Notes: generated by a model not told the origin, from the sequence alone. Counted from the first letter of the stretch, positions 11,471-21,700 are shown. The stretch: DNA of 64,000 nt from Liopterus haemorrhoidalis (GCA_963971575.1 OZ020613.1:51516250-51580249); one strand, 5' to 3'. Numbers and translations are program-made.

Positions 11471-12792
11471 GTATGGATAGTGAAACCTTTTTTATTACAC
11501 TTGAAGCAATGTTTTTCGCGCGGTTTTGAACAATTATTAGCAAAATGCCCCGCTTCATGACAAATATAACATTTACGTACCGATTTCTTATTTGCCGGTT
11601 CGACTGAATGACAGCTACTGTTATAGCTAGATTTGCTACTATGAGCGTATGCTAAATCAGATTCCATCATCCGGTTCGGTGGTGGTGTATAATTTTTTAT
11701 TAGCGTATTTCGATGCTCTAATTGCTTGCAGATTTTTCGCAATTCGTTTATATTTTTAGGTTCTACTAGACCTATTTGGGTTTGTAAATAAGGCAAAATA
11801 TTTCGCGAAATTATCTTGAGTTTTGTTGGCTCAGGTAATGGTATCGACATTCTATCAAATAAATTTAACATTACAGCAAAATACATCCCTACCGACTCAT
11901 TTGCACCTTGTGTACGACGTTTTATTTCTTCGAATAATTTCTCGTCATAGTCTGGAGGTTGAAATTCGTCCTTTAAGGCATCTACAAGTTCCTCCCAGTT
12001 GTTTACAGATTTTCTAATGACTCGAAACCAACATTTCGCCTTTCCTTCGAACAAGTCTAGTGCCGATAAGAATAATTGTTGTCGCGTTACATTCCTAGCA
12101 ACGCGCATTTCTTCAACGCTTTGCAAAAATGCGTTAAGTGATTGCTTGTCTTCACCATTATATTTTAATTTCCATTTATAAACTGGCACCGAGTATGAGT
12201 TTCGATTTGACATTGCTAAATTTTTCAAACTTTCGCGAGTATTATGCAAAGACTCATCGCTATCTGATGTTTCCGATTCGTCGTCACATAAGTTGATATC
12301 AATAGCTGATAAATCTACTGGGACTTGATCATAAATTTTGGTGCTGGACTTTCGAAAAGATTTTTGTTTTATATCTGCCAATGATGACAAGTTAACAATT
12401 TTGAGTAAAATATCGTTCTTTTCTTTTTGCAAATCATGTTCCGAATCCCCTATTTTTATCCTATTGATCCTACCTAACGCGTATTCTATTTTTGAACGAA
12501 ATTTCTTGTGAACCGACGATTCCACATCTCCGTCTATTTCGGAATTCAAATCGTTAAGTTCGTCAACTGTTAATTTTAATGCTAAAATATCCTCCTTCGC
12601 CTCGTATGGATACATTGGCATTTTTATTTCCGTACCCTTCCGTTCGAGTTTTAATAAACCCCGTAATGCAACACGCATTTGCTCTACCGTTCCTACATCA
12701 CGCAAACCTCTAATCGTTAATTCATAATCCAATTCGTTATGATTTAAACGATTTATTTCGTATCGAATCTGTTTCTTTATTTTACCGGCCAT
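11422..12792 (-). CDS. gag: Gag polyprotein
   Basis: The 456-residue structural protein would form the cytoplasmic particle and bind element RNA. The start ATG lies about 130 bases after the primer-binding site, and the frame is uninterrupted. Near the C terminus are two zinc-knuckle motifs: CYICHEAGHFANNC, a classic CX2CX4HX4C, then CFKCNKKGFTIHTC, in which the usual His is Phe. The rest is a charged, helix-rich region, typical of rapidly diverging gag N-terminal and capsid parts. It overlaps pol by about 50-70 bases in the -1 frame, as usual for Ty3/gypsy elements. I see no defect. Assignment as Gag rests on position and the knuckles, because the body has no recognised motif. Confidence 0.93.
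   Translation of the reverse strand: MAGKIKKQIRYEINRLNHNELDYELTIRGLRDVGTVEQMRVALRGLLKLERKGTEIKMPMYPYEAKEDILALKLTVDELNDLNSEIDGDVESSVHKKFRSKIEYALGRINRIKIGDSEHDLQKEKNDILLKIVNLSSLADIKQKSFRKSSTKIYDQVPVDLSAIDINLCDDESETSDSDESLHNTRESLKNLAMSNRNSYSVPVYKWKLKYNGEDKQSLNAFLQSVEEMRVARNVTRQQLFLSALDLFEGKAKCWFRVIRKSVNNWEELVDALKDEFQPPDYDEKLFEEIKRRTQGANESVGMYFAVMLNLFDRMSIPLPEPTKLKIISRNILPYLQTQIGLVEPKNINELRKICKQLEHRNTLIKNYTPPPNRMMESDLAYAHSSKSSYNSSCHSVEPANKKSVRKCYICHEAGHFANNCSKPREKHCFKCNKKGFTIHTCPSCSSKEGNETSRQ
11486..11493 (-). promoter_or_regulatory. Candidate -1 ribosomal frameshift site
   Basis: On the minus strand a run of six A followed by GG lies in gag codons for Lys-Lys-Gly. In the -1 (pol) frame a TAA stop lies right at the start of this run and the frame is open from there on. 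A single -1 slip at the A run therefore joins gag to pol exactly. It is not a perfect X-XXY-YYZ heptamer, because the base before the run is T. Confidence 0.55.
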
Positions 12793-12924
12793 ATTTACGG
12801 GAATACAAAATAATAGCCAACAAAATTATAAATTTACCTAATTTTCAACACTACAACAAAATAATTATTAGACGTCTATTTTCCAACTACGTTATCCTTA
12901 TTATCCCAAATACTCACTAAAAAT

Positions 12925-12938
12925 CACGTTGGGCGCCA
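12925..12938 (-). promoter_or_regulatory. Primer-binding site, tRNA-Lys type
   Basis: On the minus strand TGGCGCCCAACGTG follows the 5' LTR after a TTTC spacer. From memory of tRNA families this is complementary to the 3' end of the insect tRNA-Lys that many gypsy elements use; the match continues for about 14 bases. Confidence 0.8.
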
Positions 12939-12942
12939 GAAA

Positions 12943-14190
12943 TGTGACCTATAATAAACACCGGCTATAGGTTTATTTAGTCTTTTGTGGCTAGCCTTTA
13001 AACAGCCGAGACGGTCGTGCGGTTCCAAAATTAGACGAAATTATAAAAAAAAATTAAGGGCGCCAACTGGTCTGAAATAAAATAATTGGGACCGACCAGT
13101 AGATCCCACGCACAGACTAGATTTTAACTAAGACTGACCAAATCAGTCTCACTAGGCGAAACCTAACCTAAAACGAGATATTGGGGATATAAGTCAATAA
13201 CAACAACTGAATATAGTAAATATCAAAAACAATAAAATTTATTATAATTGAAAATCGAAAAGTAAATAAAATATATAGATACCAAAAATAAATTTAGAAT
13301 AATAATATTATAAATTACAAACAAATAATAAAAATATTAATTAAAGGTAAATTTGGTTAAAGCGATTTTACCAGAATGCGCTGGATTACAAAGCTTTCTC
13401 GGGTTGGTCGACCAGCGCCACGAACTTCTTACACATTCCGAATAAAATCTAACGTATAAAAATATATACAACTGATATTCAAAATTTAAAATAAACAATA
13501 TATAAACAATAACACAAATAATTTTGATTAAAAAGGCTTATCTGGATATTTTTTTCTTGAAGTTTCCTCTATCCTTGCCTTCTTTCGACGCTCGGTACGT
13601 CCAGCCCCAAATTATCCAAACCAGTACGCCAATGCCGTAAGCTGGCTCTGGATATTTCCTGCGACGCACCAAGAGGGAGAGAGAGAGAGAGAAAAAGGAG
13701 AAATACTGGGAAGGAGAGCCTAAAATAAGATCATATCCATTAAATCTCGGTAAATGCTTGCGTTTTAAGCGCCGCATACAATTATACAAAAATATACAAG
13801 CAATACAACACAATAATTTAGATTATTACCTTAAGATGTTATGCGGCTCTCTGTAGTAAATTTGTATTGTGGCAATATAAATCCGAATAAATCGTAGGAA
13901 CTCAACGTCCTTTTCACCTTAACGTTCTCAAAACAAATCCCTTTAAAGGTCTAAATACTTATACTCTTCACCGTATAATAATATTCTTCTGTTGAGAACG
14001 AAGGTCTGACCACGTACCAAAATGATTTTCACGAATAATCAAATACTGTTTGTTACTTGTATATTATTGTGTAATCATGGTTACCGAAATCTATGCGATA
14101 TTGTCTTATTTTAATAAAGTAGGCTGCTGTACATTAGCGTACCGTATTAAATTTGTTTAAAAATAAACAAATTTCTTTTAAAACGTTACA
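12943..14190 (-). repeat. 5' LTR of the gypsy element
   Basis: This is the promoter-bearing copy, because the reading frames run right to left from it. It ends TG...CA like the other copy and is followed (on the minus strand) by the primer-binding site after a four-base spacer. Confidence 0.95.
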
Positions 14191-14194
14191 GTAG
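14191..14194. repeat. Target-site duplication GTAG (right copy)
   Basis: GTAG directly abuts the right LTR end and is repeated at 6880-6883 directly before the left LTR. Four to six base duplications are usual for Ty3/gypsy integrases. Confidence 0.9.
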
Positions 14195-14833
14195 TTCCAA
14201 ATATTTTTATCATTTTGTTAACATATAATTTGTCAAACTGTCTCTTTTTTTCTAAAAGAAACAGGTGCAAAATATCTATCCTGAAACACATTTTTTTCAG
14301 ACAATTCTGTTTTAAATTTATATCTATGCATCTCCAAGGAAATACATTTTGTTTAAAAAGTACTAAAGCTAAAAATTTGTGGGCAAATAAGTCGGAACAA
14401 TTTTAGTAGATTTGAAATTATGTGGTCCCCAGATAATCAACTTTAAAACAAGCCAAAATAATACCAGTTCTTGAATCAATACAAATTCAATATTTAAACG
14501 CATTTTGTGTTATTTAATATAAATTTAATTTCTCACTTACTTTCTTCTTGGATATATCCAAATCCCCATTTTACGTCGGAAATGCGTTCTTGAAAATAAC
14601 TAAGCATATTGAAACGACGCAAACTGGAATGTAATAAGCCGTAACAAATCATTAAAATATACAATTTAGGAGAATGGTACTAAAATATTTAATAATAAAA
14701 GTACGAGAAAATTATTAAACAATTTGAAAGACTACCACAAAGAACTGACGTAAATGAATATGAACATTAGCAAAGAAGAGATAAAAACAATGGTAATAAG
14801 CAAGGTAAAAGTACAACATAAGAAATAAAAAAT
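14195..14833. other. Right flank of the gypsy element, no gene seen
   Basis: AT-rich DNA with a 63-codon open frame at 14215-14406 that shows no domain. No repeat boundary was recognised until 14834. Confidence 0.5.
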
Positions 14834-15878
14834 TTATATGAAGTGTGAATTTTCACACATTTCAGGGTTCGCAGGTAATTCGTAACTGAATGATGATTAT
14901 TTGGGATACCAAAACAAATTTTATGTCAAAATATTTTTTTATGAATTTTAATTCGAATGCCTAATACCATTATTTAAGTTTCTAAATATGTGCAGTATTT
15001 TTTTTTTTTTTTTTTTGTTATATCAAGGTTCATTAAGATTTTGAAAATTGCGCCTATGGCTTTCATTGGTTGCTTAAATCATAAGTCCCGCCCTCTGATT
15101 TCGTATACATTCAAACATAGAATTAAATTATAATTTCAACACTTCCCACTGGTTATTAAAGTTACGCTTTTAAAAATTAAATGCAACATTTACCAATATA
15201 TAACTAGAATTTTGACAAAATAATTTAAACAAAATAAAAAGGCAAAAAAAAAACTGAAAAATTAAAATTGACAGGATTCGAACTCTTGTTTGCAAATTAC
15301 AAAGCAACGACGAAACGCATTACGCTACGAGGGATTACTTATCTACTGTGTTACATAGCGAATTAAATATTAAACATATTTTAGTTAAAAACAAAAAAAA
15401 TGAGTTATTTTCTGAAAACATAATCTAATCAAAAATTCCTGTTGTACTATTCCGGTTCACACCAATGTACATTACTTAGAATTTTTTCAGATTTTTATTT
15501 TAAACCATCTGGGCTACAGGGTGTGGGACAAATTTTTTTTTGCACAATTTTGCAAAAATCGCGTCAAAATAATTTATTTTGCAAAAATAAATTTTTGGTC
15601 GTTAATCCACGTACTAAGGGCTTTCATTTGATACCCTACTCAGAATTTAAAAAACAATATTTTTTTTTTCGATGAGCACATATTTTTAGAGGGATATGTT
15701 TTTTAGATGTTTTAGTATTTTTTCTATGTGCGGGTCAAAGAGTTGTATAAGCATGCCAAATTTCAACTCTTTAAGTTTGGCCGTTTGGCTACAATTTTTA
15801 CCGAACAGACAGACAGACAGACAGACGACAAACTTACGGTATAAGGGTTTTTTGGTTATACCTACAAAACCCTAAAAA
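14834..15878 (-). mobile_element. Helentron-like element (family 1), copy B
   Basis: It starts with TATGAAGTGTGAATTTTCAC and the hairpin GTGTGAATTTTCACAC, followed by CAGGG, and ends with CCTACAAAACCCTAAAAA. A short GACA tract lies near 15806-15826. Large parts match copy A closely, such as the block around 15430-15780 against 2730-3110. Its right end directly abuts copy C. There is no coding capacity. Confidence 0.65.
15268..15340 (-). repeat. tRNA-like segment inside copy B
   Basis: On the minus strand, TAGCGTAATGCG resembles an A box and AGAGTTCGAATCCTG is a good B box with a T-loop GTTCGAA. It is followed by AATTTTAATTTTTC rather than a poly-A tail. It sits at the same position as the segment in copy A, so it seems to be part of the family rather than a fresh SINE insertion. 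The cloverleaf is incomplete. Confidence 0.4.
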
Positions 15879-17230
15879 TGTATGTGAAGTGTGAATTTTC
15901 ACACATTTCAGGGTTTTGTAGGAATTTAGTGATTGATAACAAGTTGTGGATTGGTTGCAAAAGAACGAATCGTTGCAGTGAATTGATACGACCGAATCTT
16001 TTAATAAGCAGCGAACGAATCTTCAGTACGCGAACTCACGAACCAATACTAGTAAGTGGCGTGTGTGACTCGACATGGAACGGAACGGAACGAGGTTCGA
16101 GCACTGAGCTCAGGCTGGTGGCTGTGTAGAGTATAATGTGGAACACACGTACGACGTACATCTATGTCTATAGTTTGGTATGTAGGTTCAGTCTGGATGG
16201 GCGAACTTAGAACATGGCACGAGCGAAAACTGAACGACAGACTCCAGACACTGCGCAGTATGTACGTGTACGTAAGTACGTAACACGTACACGTACTACG
16301 TTATTAGGTACTATTATTATTAATTTCTTAATTTTTTGAAAATTTCTCTATACATATGTATTTTCAATTAATATGCAATTACGTGCCGTTTTCATAATCA
16401 TTTTAAAGCCCCGTTATCCATTTATTCTAATGTTATTTAAATGAATACTTTAGTACTTTAAAGTTGACTATAATTTTAACATGTTTTTATTCTCTACAAT
16501 ATTTTCAACATTAAAAAAATATATAATTCTAATAATTATTTTTTTCGAGATTTCTCGAGAATTCTTGAGATGAAAAATGTCGAGAAATCAGAAACACTAG
16601 CACTGATCGATCACTGATCGAAAAATTGATCTGATCAAAAATTCTTTGCTAAACTATTCGGCTTACCATTAAATGTACATTATTGAGATTTTAATCAGAT
16701 TTTTAGGATAATATCTCTGCAAAATAGGGTGGGGTACAAAAGTTATTTGATACTTTCTTGGAGAGAATCACATAAAAAATAGATTTTGTAAAAATATTTT
16801 TCTGTTAGTATATCCACGCAATAAGAGGATTCTTTGATGCCCCACTCAAAATTTAAAAAAAAAATTAAAAAAATATTTTTTCTTATAATACATACGGCCG
16901 TATTCTGAAAGCTTAAAAAACTATAAGTAAATGGTCAACTACGGTCACAATATAACAATCCCATAAGTAACCATAGTAACCAATTTCTAACTATTTGGTT
17001 ATAGTTAACTAAGCTTTTAGAAACCGGCCCATATTTGTTTATATTTTTCCCGGGATTTGTTTTCTGAACTCTCAATAGTTTTCCTGTATGCGGGTCAAAG
17101 AGTTGTACAAGTGTGCCAAATTGCAACTGTCTAAGCCTAGCCATTTGGCGACTATTTCTATTAAACAGACAGACAGACAAGGGAGTGATGTTATAAGGGC
17201 TTTATGTCTATGCATGCAAAAGTCTAAAAA
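15879..17230 (-). mobile_element. Helentron-like element (family 1), copy C, in tandem with B
   Basis: The hairpin end (TATGTGAAGTGTGAATTTTC) begins directly after the end of copy B, giving a head-to-tail pair. The right end is decayed (TGCATGCAAAAGTCTAAAAA) beside a short CAGA tract at 17165-17180. The left 400 bp differs from copies A and B and is relatively GC-rich, with many ACGT-type palindromes at about 16140-16305. A small MITE is inserted at 16894-17031. Confidence 0.6.
16894..17031. mobile_element. Short Harbinger-like MITE inside copy C
   Basis: The ends GGCCGTATTCTGAAAGCTTA and, inverted, GGCCGGTTTCTAAAAGCTTA are imperfect terminal inverted repeats enclosing about 95 bp. Related family-1 copies lack this segment. 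GGCC-type ends suggest PIF/Harbinger, but I could not confirm a three-base duplication. Confidence 0.55.
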
Positions 17231-17395
17231 TGGAGGACAAAACAATATAACGAAAAAGTAGATAAATTCAAATACCTAGGCACAATACTTGCGGGAAATG
17301 GAAAATGGATACAGAAGTAATGGAAAGAGTAGCGCAGTAGAAAAACTGTTCACCAGCATCAAAAAGTCGTTCTTTACACCCTGAGTGATTTGTAA
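17231..17395 (+). pseudogene. LINE reverse-transcriptase thumb fragment
   Basis: Near 17248-17310 the plus strand reads EKVDKFKYLGTILAGNGK, a hallmark of the region after the RT palm in many LINEs. A second frame gives traces down to about 17390. It is too short and frameshifted to be functional. Confidence 0.6.
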
Positions 17396-17399
17396 AAAC

Positions 17400-17442
17400 A
17401 AGCAAACGTGACAATATTAGGATTATATTGTCACGTTTGCTT
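17400..17442. repeat. Perfect 18-bp hairpin with 7-nt loop
   Basis: AAGCAAACGTGACAATAT at 17400-17417 is the exact reverse complement of 17425-17442, with TAGGATT between. A perfect stem is notable in otherwise decayed DNA. It could be a fold-back remnant of an inverted duplication. Confidence 0.85.
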
Positions 17443-17835
17443 AAGGCAACATTTATAAAAATATTCTCCAAATACTCCGATATTTCTGTTACTATATTAT
17501 CATATTTAAGCAATAAATTTGTGATTTCTTGAAATAATTTGTGTGAAAATATAACTTAATACAGAAATTCCTCTATTAAACAAATGTTACGTATATATTC
17601 ATAGCATAATTCTACTATAAAACAGAAATTCTCATTCTTATTCTAATATTTTTTACATAATTCACAAGTCTGTATACATTTCGAAATAGTATCGTCAGAT
17701 TTACTTGTATTTTTGGATCATTAAGTTTATTTTAAAATAAATTTTAAATAAGAATGTTACTTCTTAGTTCACGTATTTGAAGATACTATTCATAAGAGCA
17801 CTATAATCCGAATTATAGTTAGACACTTCCAGTCT

Positions 17836-18123
17836 AATGGAGCGTTCATACTATGCCGCATAAATGTGGACGTGTCGTTGGTTTATGCCAATAGGCGGCA
17901 TTCAAGTTGCAAACAGACTGATGGCGGTCTAGATCAAAGAAAACCGCGCCGACACTCATAGTATGGACGTGCACACTGTGCCAAGCGGCATATAAATACA
18001 ACTTGGACCTATAAGTCGTATTTAACAAGCTATGCTGAACAGGCTTGATAATACACTGATGCGTTCTATTACGAGCTGACAATGTGGACGTCCCTGCCAA
18101 CTAGCATAGTGTGGACACAGCTT
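17836..18123. mobile_element. Possible MITE with imperfect inverted ends
   Basis: GGAGCGTTCATACTATGC on the left and, inverted, GCTGTGTCCACACTATGC on the right match at about 13 of 18 positions. The interior repeats related GTGGACGTG/ATAGTATGGACGTG words. No clear target duplication was found, so this is tentative. Confidence 0.35.
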
Positions 18124-18730
18124 AAAAGAATCAGGCAAATGAGTGTCAATAAGGGACGCGCACAGTGGAAGCAGATTCCTTCATGCTGGTTACCAGCTAC
18201 GACAACAATTGTTCCTGACGATTTTTCAATTACTTTTCTGAGTTTATCTCTCGCTCCTCAAATGAATTCTGAACATTTGTCCCCTCCCCCACTTTTAAAA
18301 TGATTTTTTGAACTTTTTACCTCCGTATCTGAGTGAGGCGCTAGCTGAAAACCCTAGTTGGACACCACTGGTGTAGAGTATTTATTTAAAAAAAAACAAT
18401 TACAAATTTATTTTCTCAAACAATACATTCTCTAAATGTTAACACAGGAGGAAAAACAAAGCGAAGTAACATTTAGACTCTGAAATTAACAAGCGTATCA
18501 TATTTAAGGAACAGATAAATATATAATGAAATAATGTAAGGAAACCATTGCCGTACCCAAACATTTTTAGAGGGGGTATACTTTGCAAAAAAAAAAAGAA
18601 CAAAAATATTTCACTTAATATTTGGAACAAAAATATAATTGAATTTAAAGACCTATAAATTAATTGATTATATATATTATTCTTCCTTTGGACGTCTACA
18701 AAATATTCAGAACGTATTTTCATCTAAGTA
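18124..18730. other. Spacer before the mariner element
   Basis: No recognised gene. A short G-rich piece near 18545-18585 resembles hAT-type element ends seen elsewhere in the window, but only one end is visible. Confidence 0.4.
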
Positions 18731-18900
18731 CGTAGGGCGCTAGGAAAGCGTTGTGATACCGATGTATAAATAAACATAACAAGTTTATTCTTGCGTCATT
18801 CAATAGACCATTCAAAACATAATAGATACACTGATAAATACATTTTATGTGGCCAGACTATTATTCTATTATTTGCAGTGCAAGTGTAAACTTATCAATA

Positions 18901-20260
18901 TGAGTGAGTTAACGCGACGACATCATCGTGCAATAATTTCAAACGTAGTTTGTCTGCGGAAGATTGTATCTACAAAATGTTTACTATTTTTTCTGAAAAT
19001 TGTCCAAGTCGGAGCACAGTGTTTCGTTGGTATAAACAATTTCGAAGAGAAATTTTGAACCTATAGTGCGTTCAAAGGTGAGTTTGCAGTACAGGGCATA
19101 TGGAGTAGTTCTTTTTCATACTCTCTAATGAGTTTACACAATGACACTATCCTTTTCTTGCTTGTCGACGTTGCCATCTCTAAAACGCGCTGATCTGTGA
19201 AGACGCAGTATTCTACAAATGGCCATTTGTTTTTGTTGAGTGTTATTTTGAGTTTTATAAGAGTTGATTTTTGTAAATTATACGAGTTTTTCATATTATT
19301 ATAATTGAGACATTTGACACTTTTACAACATTTGGCAACACCGCTCCCATTTTCCATAAGAGCTATACTGCAAACTCACCTTCGAACGCACTATAGAATG
19401 ATGATCCTCGTCTAGGAAGGCCTCGTGAAACAGTTAGTCCTGTATTGCTGCGGTTAAAAAACTGTTCGATGAAATTAGGCGAATTACATATAGGCGAGTC
19501 TTTGCATATTAATGTACCAGTTGTCCGTTCAATTCATCGCAACCATCTGGAAGTTAGGAAAGTTTGCACACTATGGGTACCCCACAACCTGACTGATCCA
19601 CAAACAGCAATTACAGTTGAATGGTGTTGAAAAATGTAAAAAAAAAAAAAAATGAAATGGGACACCCGAAATTCGTGAACTCTATTGTGACAGGGGACGA
19701 AACATAGCTTTATTATGATGCCATCAAAGTCAAGAAACAAGATATGGCTCTTTGGAGACGAAGAAACTCCAACAATCAAGATCTGTGAAAAAGAAAATGA
19801 TTGTTGTATTCTTCGGTAAGCGAGGGATTATTACGAGAATTGCTATAGAGCAAAAAACAGTTACGGTCAAGTGGTACGTGGAATTTTGTTTGCCTAAGTT
19901 GATTCAGTCTCTTCAAAACTTATTGCCACATTCACGCCTTGACACTTGACGCTTGCATGAAGATAATGCACCCGCGCATCGAGCTCAACTAACGAAATTT
20001 TTTTTGATAATTCTGGACTACAAGTGTTGAACATCCTCCGTATAGTCCAGATCTTTCTCCTTGTGATTTTCGACTATTCCCTTTCATCAAGGGTAAGCTT
20101 AAAGGCCACTGTTTTAAGATCGATGATGAGCTTCTAGCAGCCTGGGGCCAAACCTGTACAAAAGTGCCAACTGAAAAGTGGCAAGATAATTTTAACACGT
20201 GGTTTATACATATGAGGAAGTGTATTGAACGTGATGGTGAGATCCTTGAAAAAGTTTAAA
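18901..20260 (+). pseudogene. Mariner transposase, broken by insertion and frameshifts
   Basis: In life this DDE enzyme would cut and paste the element. Visible in order are SRSTVFRWYKQF near 18998-19040 (helix-turn-helix region), then the insert, then NDDPRLGRPRE near 19397, and KVCTLWVPHNLTD near 19560. The catalytic blocks follow: VTGDETWLYYYDA near 19690 (first Asp), HEDNAPAHRA near 19960 (second Asp) and PPYSPDLSPCDFRLFP near 20035-20085 (third Asp), all retaining Asp. The C terminus, EKWQDNFNTWFIHMRKC, runs to a stop near 20260. Spacing of the last two is the D34D pattern of mariner. Several frameshifts and internal stops make it inactive. Confidence 0.9.
19064..19393. mobile_element. 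330-bp element inserted in the mariner
   Basis: The ends TAGTGCGTTCAAAGGTGAGT and, inverted, TAGTGCGTTCGAAGGTGAGT extend as near-perfect inverted repeats for about 28 bp. Both sides are flanked by TA within CTATAG. Its minus strand holds a 98-codon open frame (19061-19357) ending in SKKRIVSLCKLIREYEKELL, which vaguely resembles the start of a MADF domain. The superfamily is not settled. Confidence 0.8.
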
Positions 20261-20299
20261 AAGTAAGCCTATATCTCAAAACTTTCCTAGCGCCCTACG

Positions 20300-21549
20300 T
20301 GTATGCATATTTTTGTATAGGTCAGTCGTTTAATCAACGTAGTTGGTCATTTTGCGTCATAACTTCAATGACAAACTTAGTGGCGAAAAAACAACTAAAT
20401 CGATTTTTTTTTGCATGTGAATTATATTGACTAATAGTGCTCTTCGCTCTTTTATTTTACTATAACATACCTTTTGAAGTCAAATTTAGTTTGTGTTCGA
20501 TAGTCATTTTGAAGATTTACAAATTTTAAAAGTGTTTATTTAATATAGAGACATTTGTACTGGTATCGCTAAATAAAATGATGTTTACATTTGACATTTT
20601 ATAATACGTTCTGGTGTGTTTAGATACTTGTTTCACATATCTAACTTATAGTAATTTCTAAAAGCCTTTTTGATTTAGTTTGTTGTTTATTTGGCAATTT
20701 TGTGTTAAGTTATATATTTTCTTATGGATATCTTATAGATTTCCATTTGATATTGTGTGTAGTGCATAGATTTTTATGTTAAATTCAACGTATTTCCTTT
20801 TTCTTTTCTTTGATCATATTTTTGGATCAAATCAGCCCTTTTTAGGACTACTTAGCCTATTAGAATAGTTTATTTGTTTCTATTCTGTTCTTATTCTTAT
20901 ATTTTCATTTTATTACGATACAAGTGACACCGTACGAATATTACATTCGTTAAATGGATGAATATAAATGTACTAAACATGACGTCACAAAAACATGTGA
21001 CGCTCCCAGTGACGCAACTGCACTGATTTGCCGACTGCCCTATATAAAACTTTGTGCAATAAAAAAAAATTAAAAATCAAAAAAATATATATATATAATA
21101 TTTTTGTAATAAAAAAATTGGTACGTGCTTCCAAACCTCCCCCTAGATACGCCAGTGTTGATAAATACGTAATGAAATAATGTAAGGAGACACTCGATTT
21201 CACCAAAGGCAAAGACGTTTCCTCATTTCATCAACAGTTCTAATTAAACTGCCTTGTTACTTGTTACCTTACAATACTGCCAACATGATTGTACAGACTG
21301 CCCTGTTCCCTGTGACAAATGTCACCATGTTTAGTGCCTTGTCTTATGGCCTGTGGTTGGCCCGACTGCGTGACATCTCAGAATATGTTTACATAAACGA
21401 CTAAAACGTGGAGTTGCATTTCACGCATAACTGAATAAGTGCGTATGAAGAAGACGTCTACTTTACTTTTGAATTATGGGCTTTTTGTGACGAAAAATAA
21501 CTTGCTACAGTTTTATTTTTTCAACATTCGCACAGAAATAATAGGAGAG
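20300..21549. other. Spacer with one transposon end
   Basis: No gene recognised. Near 21135-21158 CCCCCTAGATACGCCAGTG looks like the right end of a hAT-type element; a similar left end (CAGTGGCGTATTCATGGAGG) is at 58411, but no partner end is seen here. A TA-rich run lies near 21088. Confidence 0.4.
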
Positions 21550-21700
21550 AAAAAATAGTGCGTGAATTTTCCCACATCCAGGATTTCGTAGGTATATTTG
21601 AGGACAAGTTATTTAGCTGGAGACGGTTAAAAAGAACGTATGATTCAACCGAATAGATTATCAAAATTAGCCGTGTCATTCATTCGAATATTGAGAAAGA
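21550..21700 (-). mobile_element. Decayed 3' end of family 1
   Basis: GTGCGTGAATTTTCCCACAT followed by CCAGGATTTCGTAGG matches the hairpin end of the helentron-like family with several mutations. The following bases resemble the start of copy C. No 5' end was found downstream. Confidence 0.5.

Larger units (their letters stand above)
6884..14190 (-). mobile_element. Complete Ty3/gypsy LTR retrotransposon, very recent
   Basis: This 7,307-bp element is transcribed right to left. It has two 1,248-bp LTRs starting TGTAAC and ending GTCACA in sense, flanked by the 4-bp duplication GTAG (6880-6883 and 14191-14194). A primer-binding site complementary to tRNA-Lys follows the 5' LTR and a polypurine tract precedes the 3' LTR. 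Gag, then protease, reverse transcriptase, RNase H and integrase follow in the Ty3/gypsy order, and there is no room for an envelope gene. Walking through both LTRs I found no difference, so insertion is very recent. The one visible defect is a frameshift in integrase at the A8 run at 8981-8988. Clade within Ty3/gypsy is not assigned. Confidence 0.96.
18731..20299 (+). mobile_element. Mariner element interrupted by a second transposon
   Basis: The terminal inverted repeats CGTAGGGCGCTAGGAAAG (18731) and CTTTCCTAGCGCCCTACG (ending 20299) bound a decayed transposase. The left flank is TA; the right is TG, probably a mutated TA. Without the 330-bp insert at 19064-19393 and one duplicated TA, the length is about 1.24 kb, close to the usual 1.3 kb of mariner. 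Confidence 0.9.

Noticed and set aside
19534..19779. 81-codon minus frame inside the mariner
   Set aside because: It is antisense to the transposase blocks KVCTLWVPHNLTD and VTGDETWLYYYDA.
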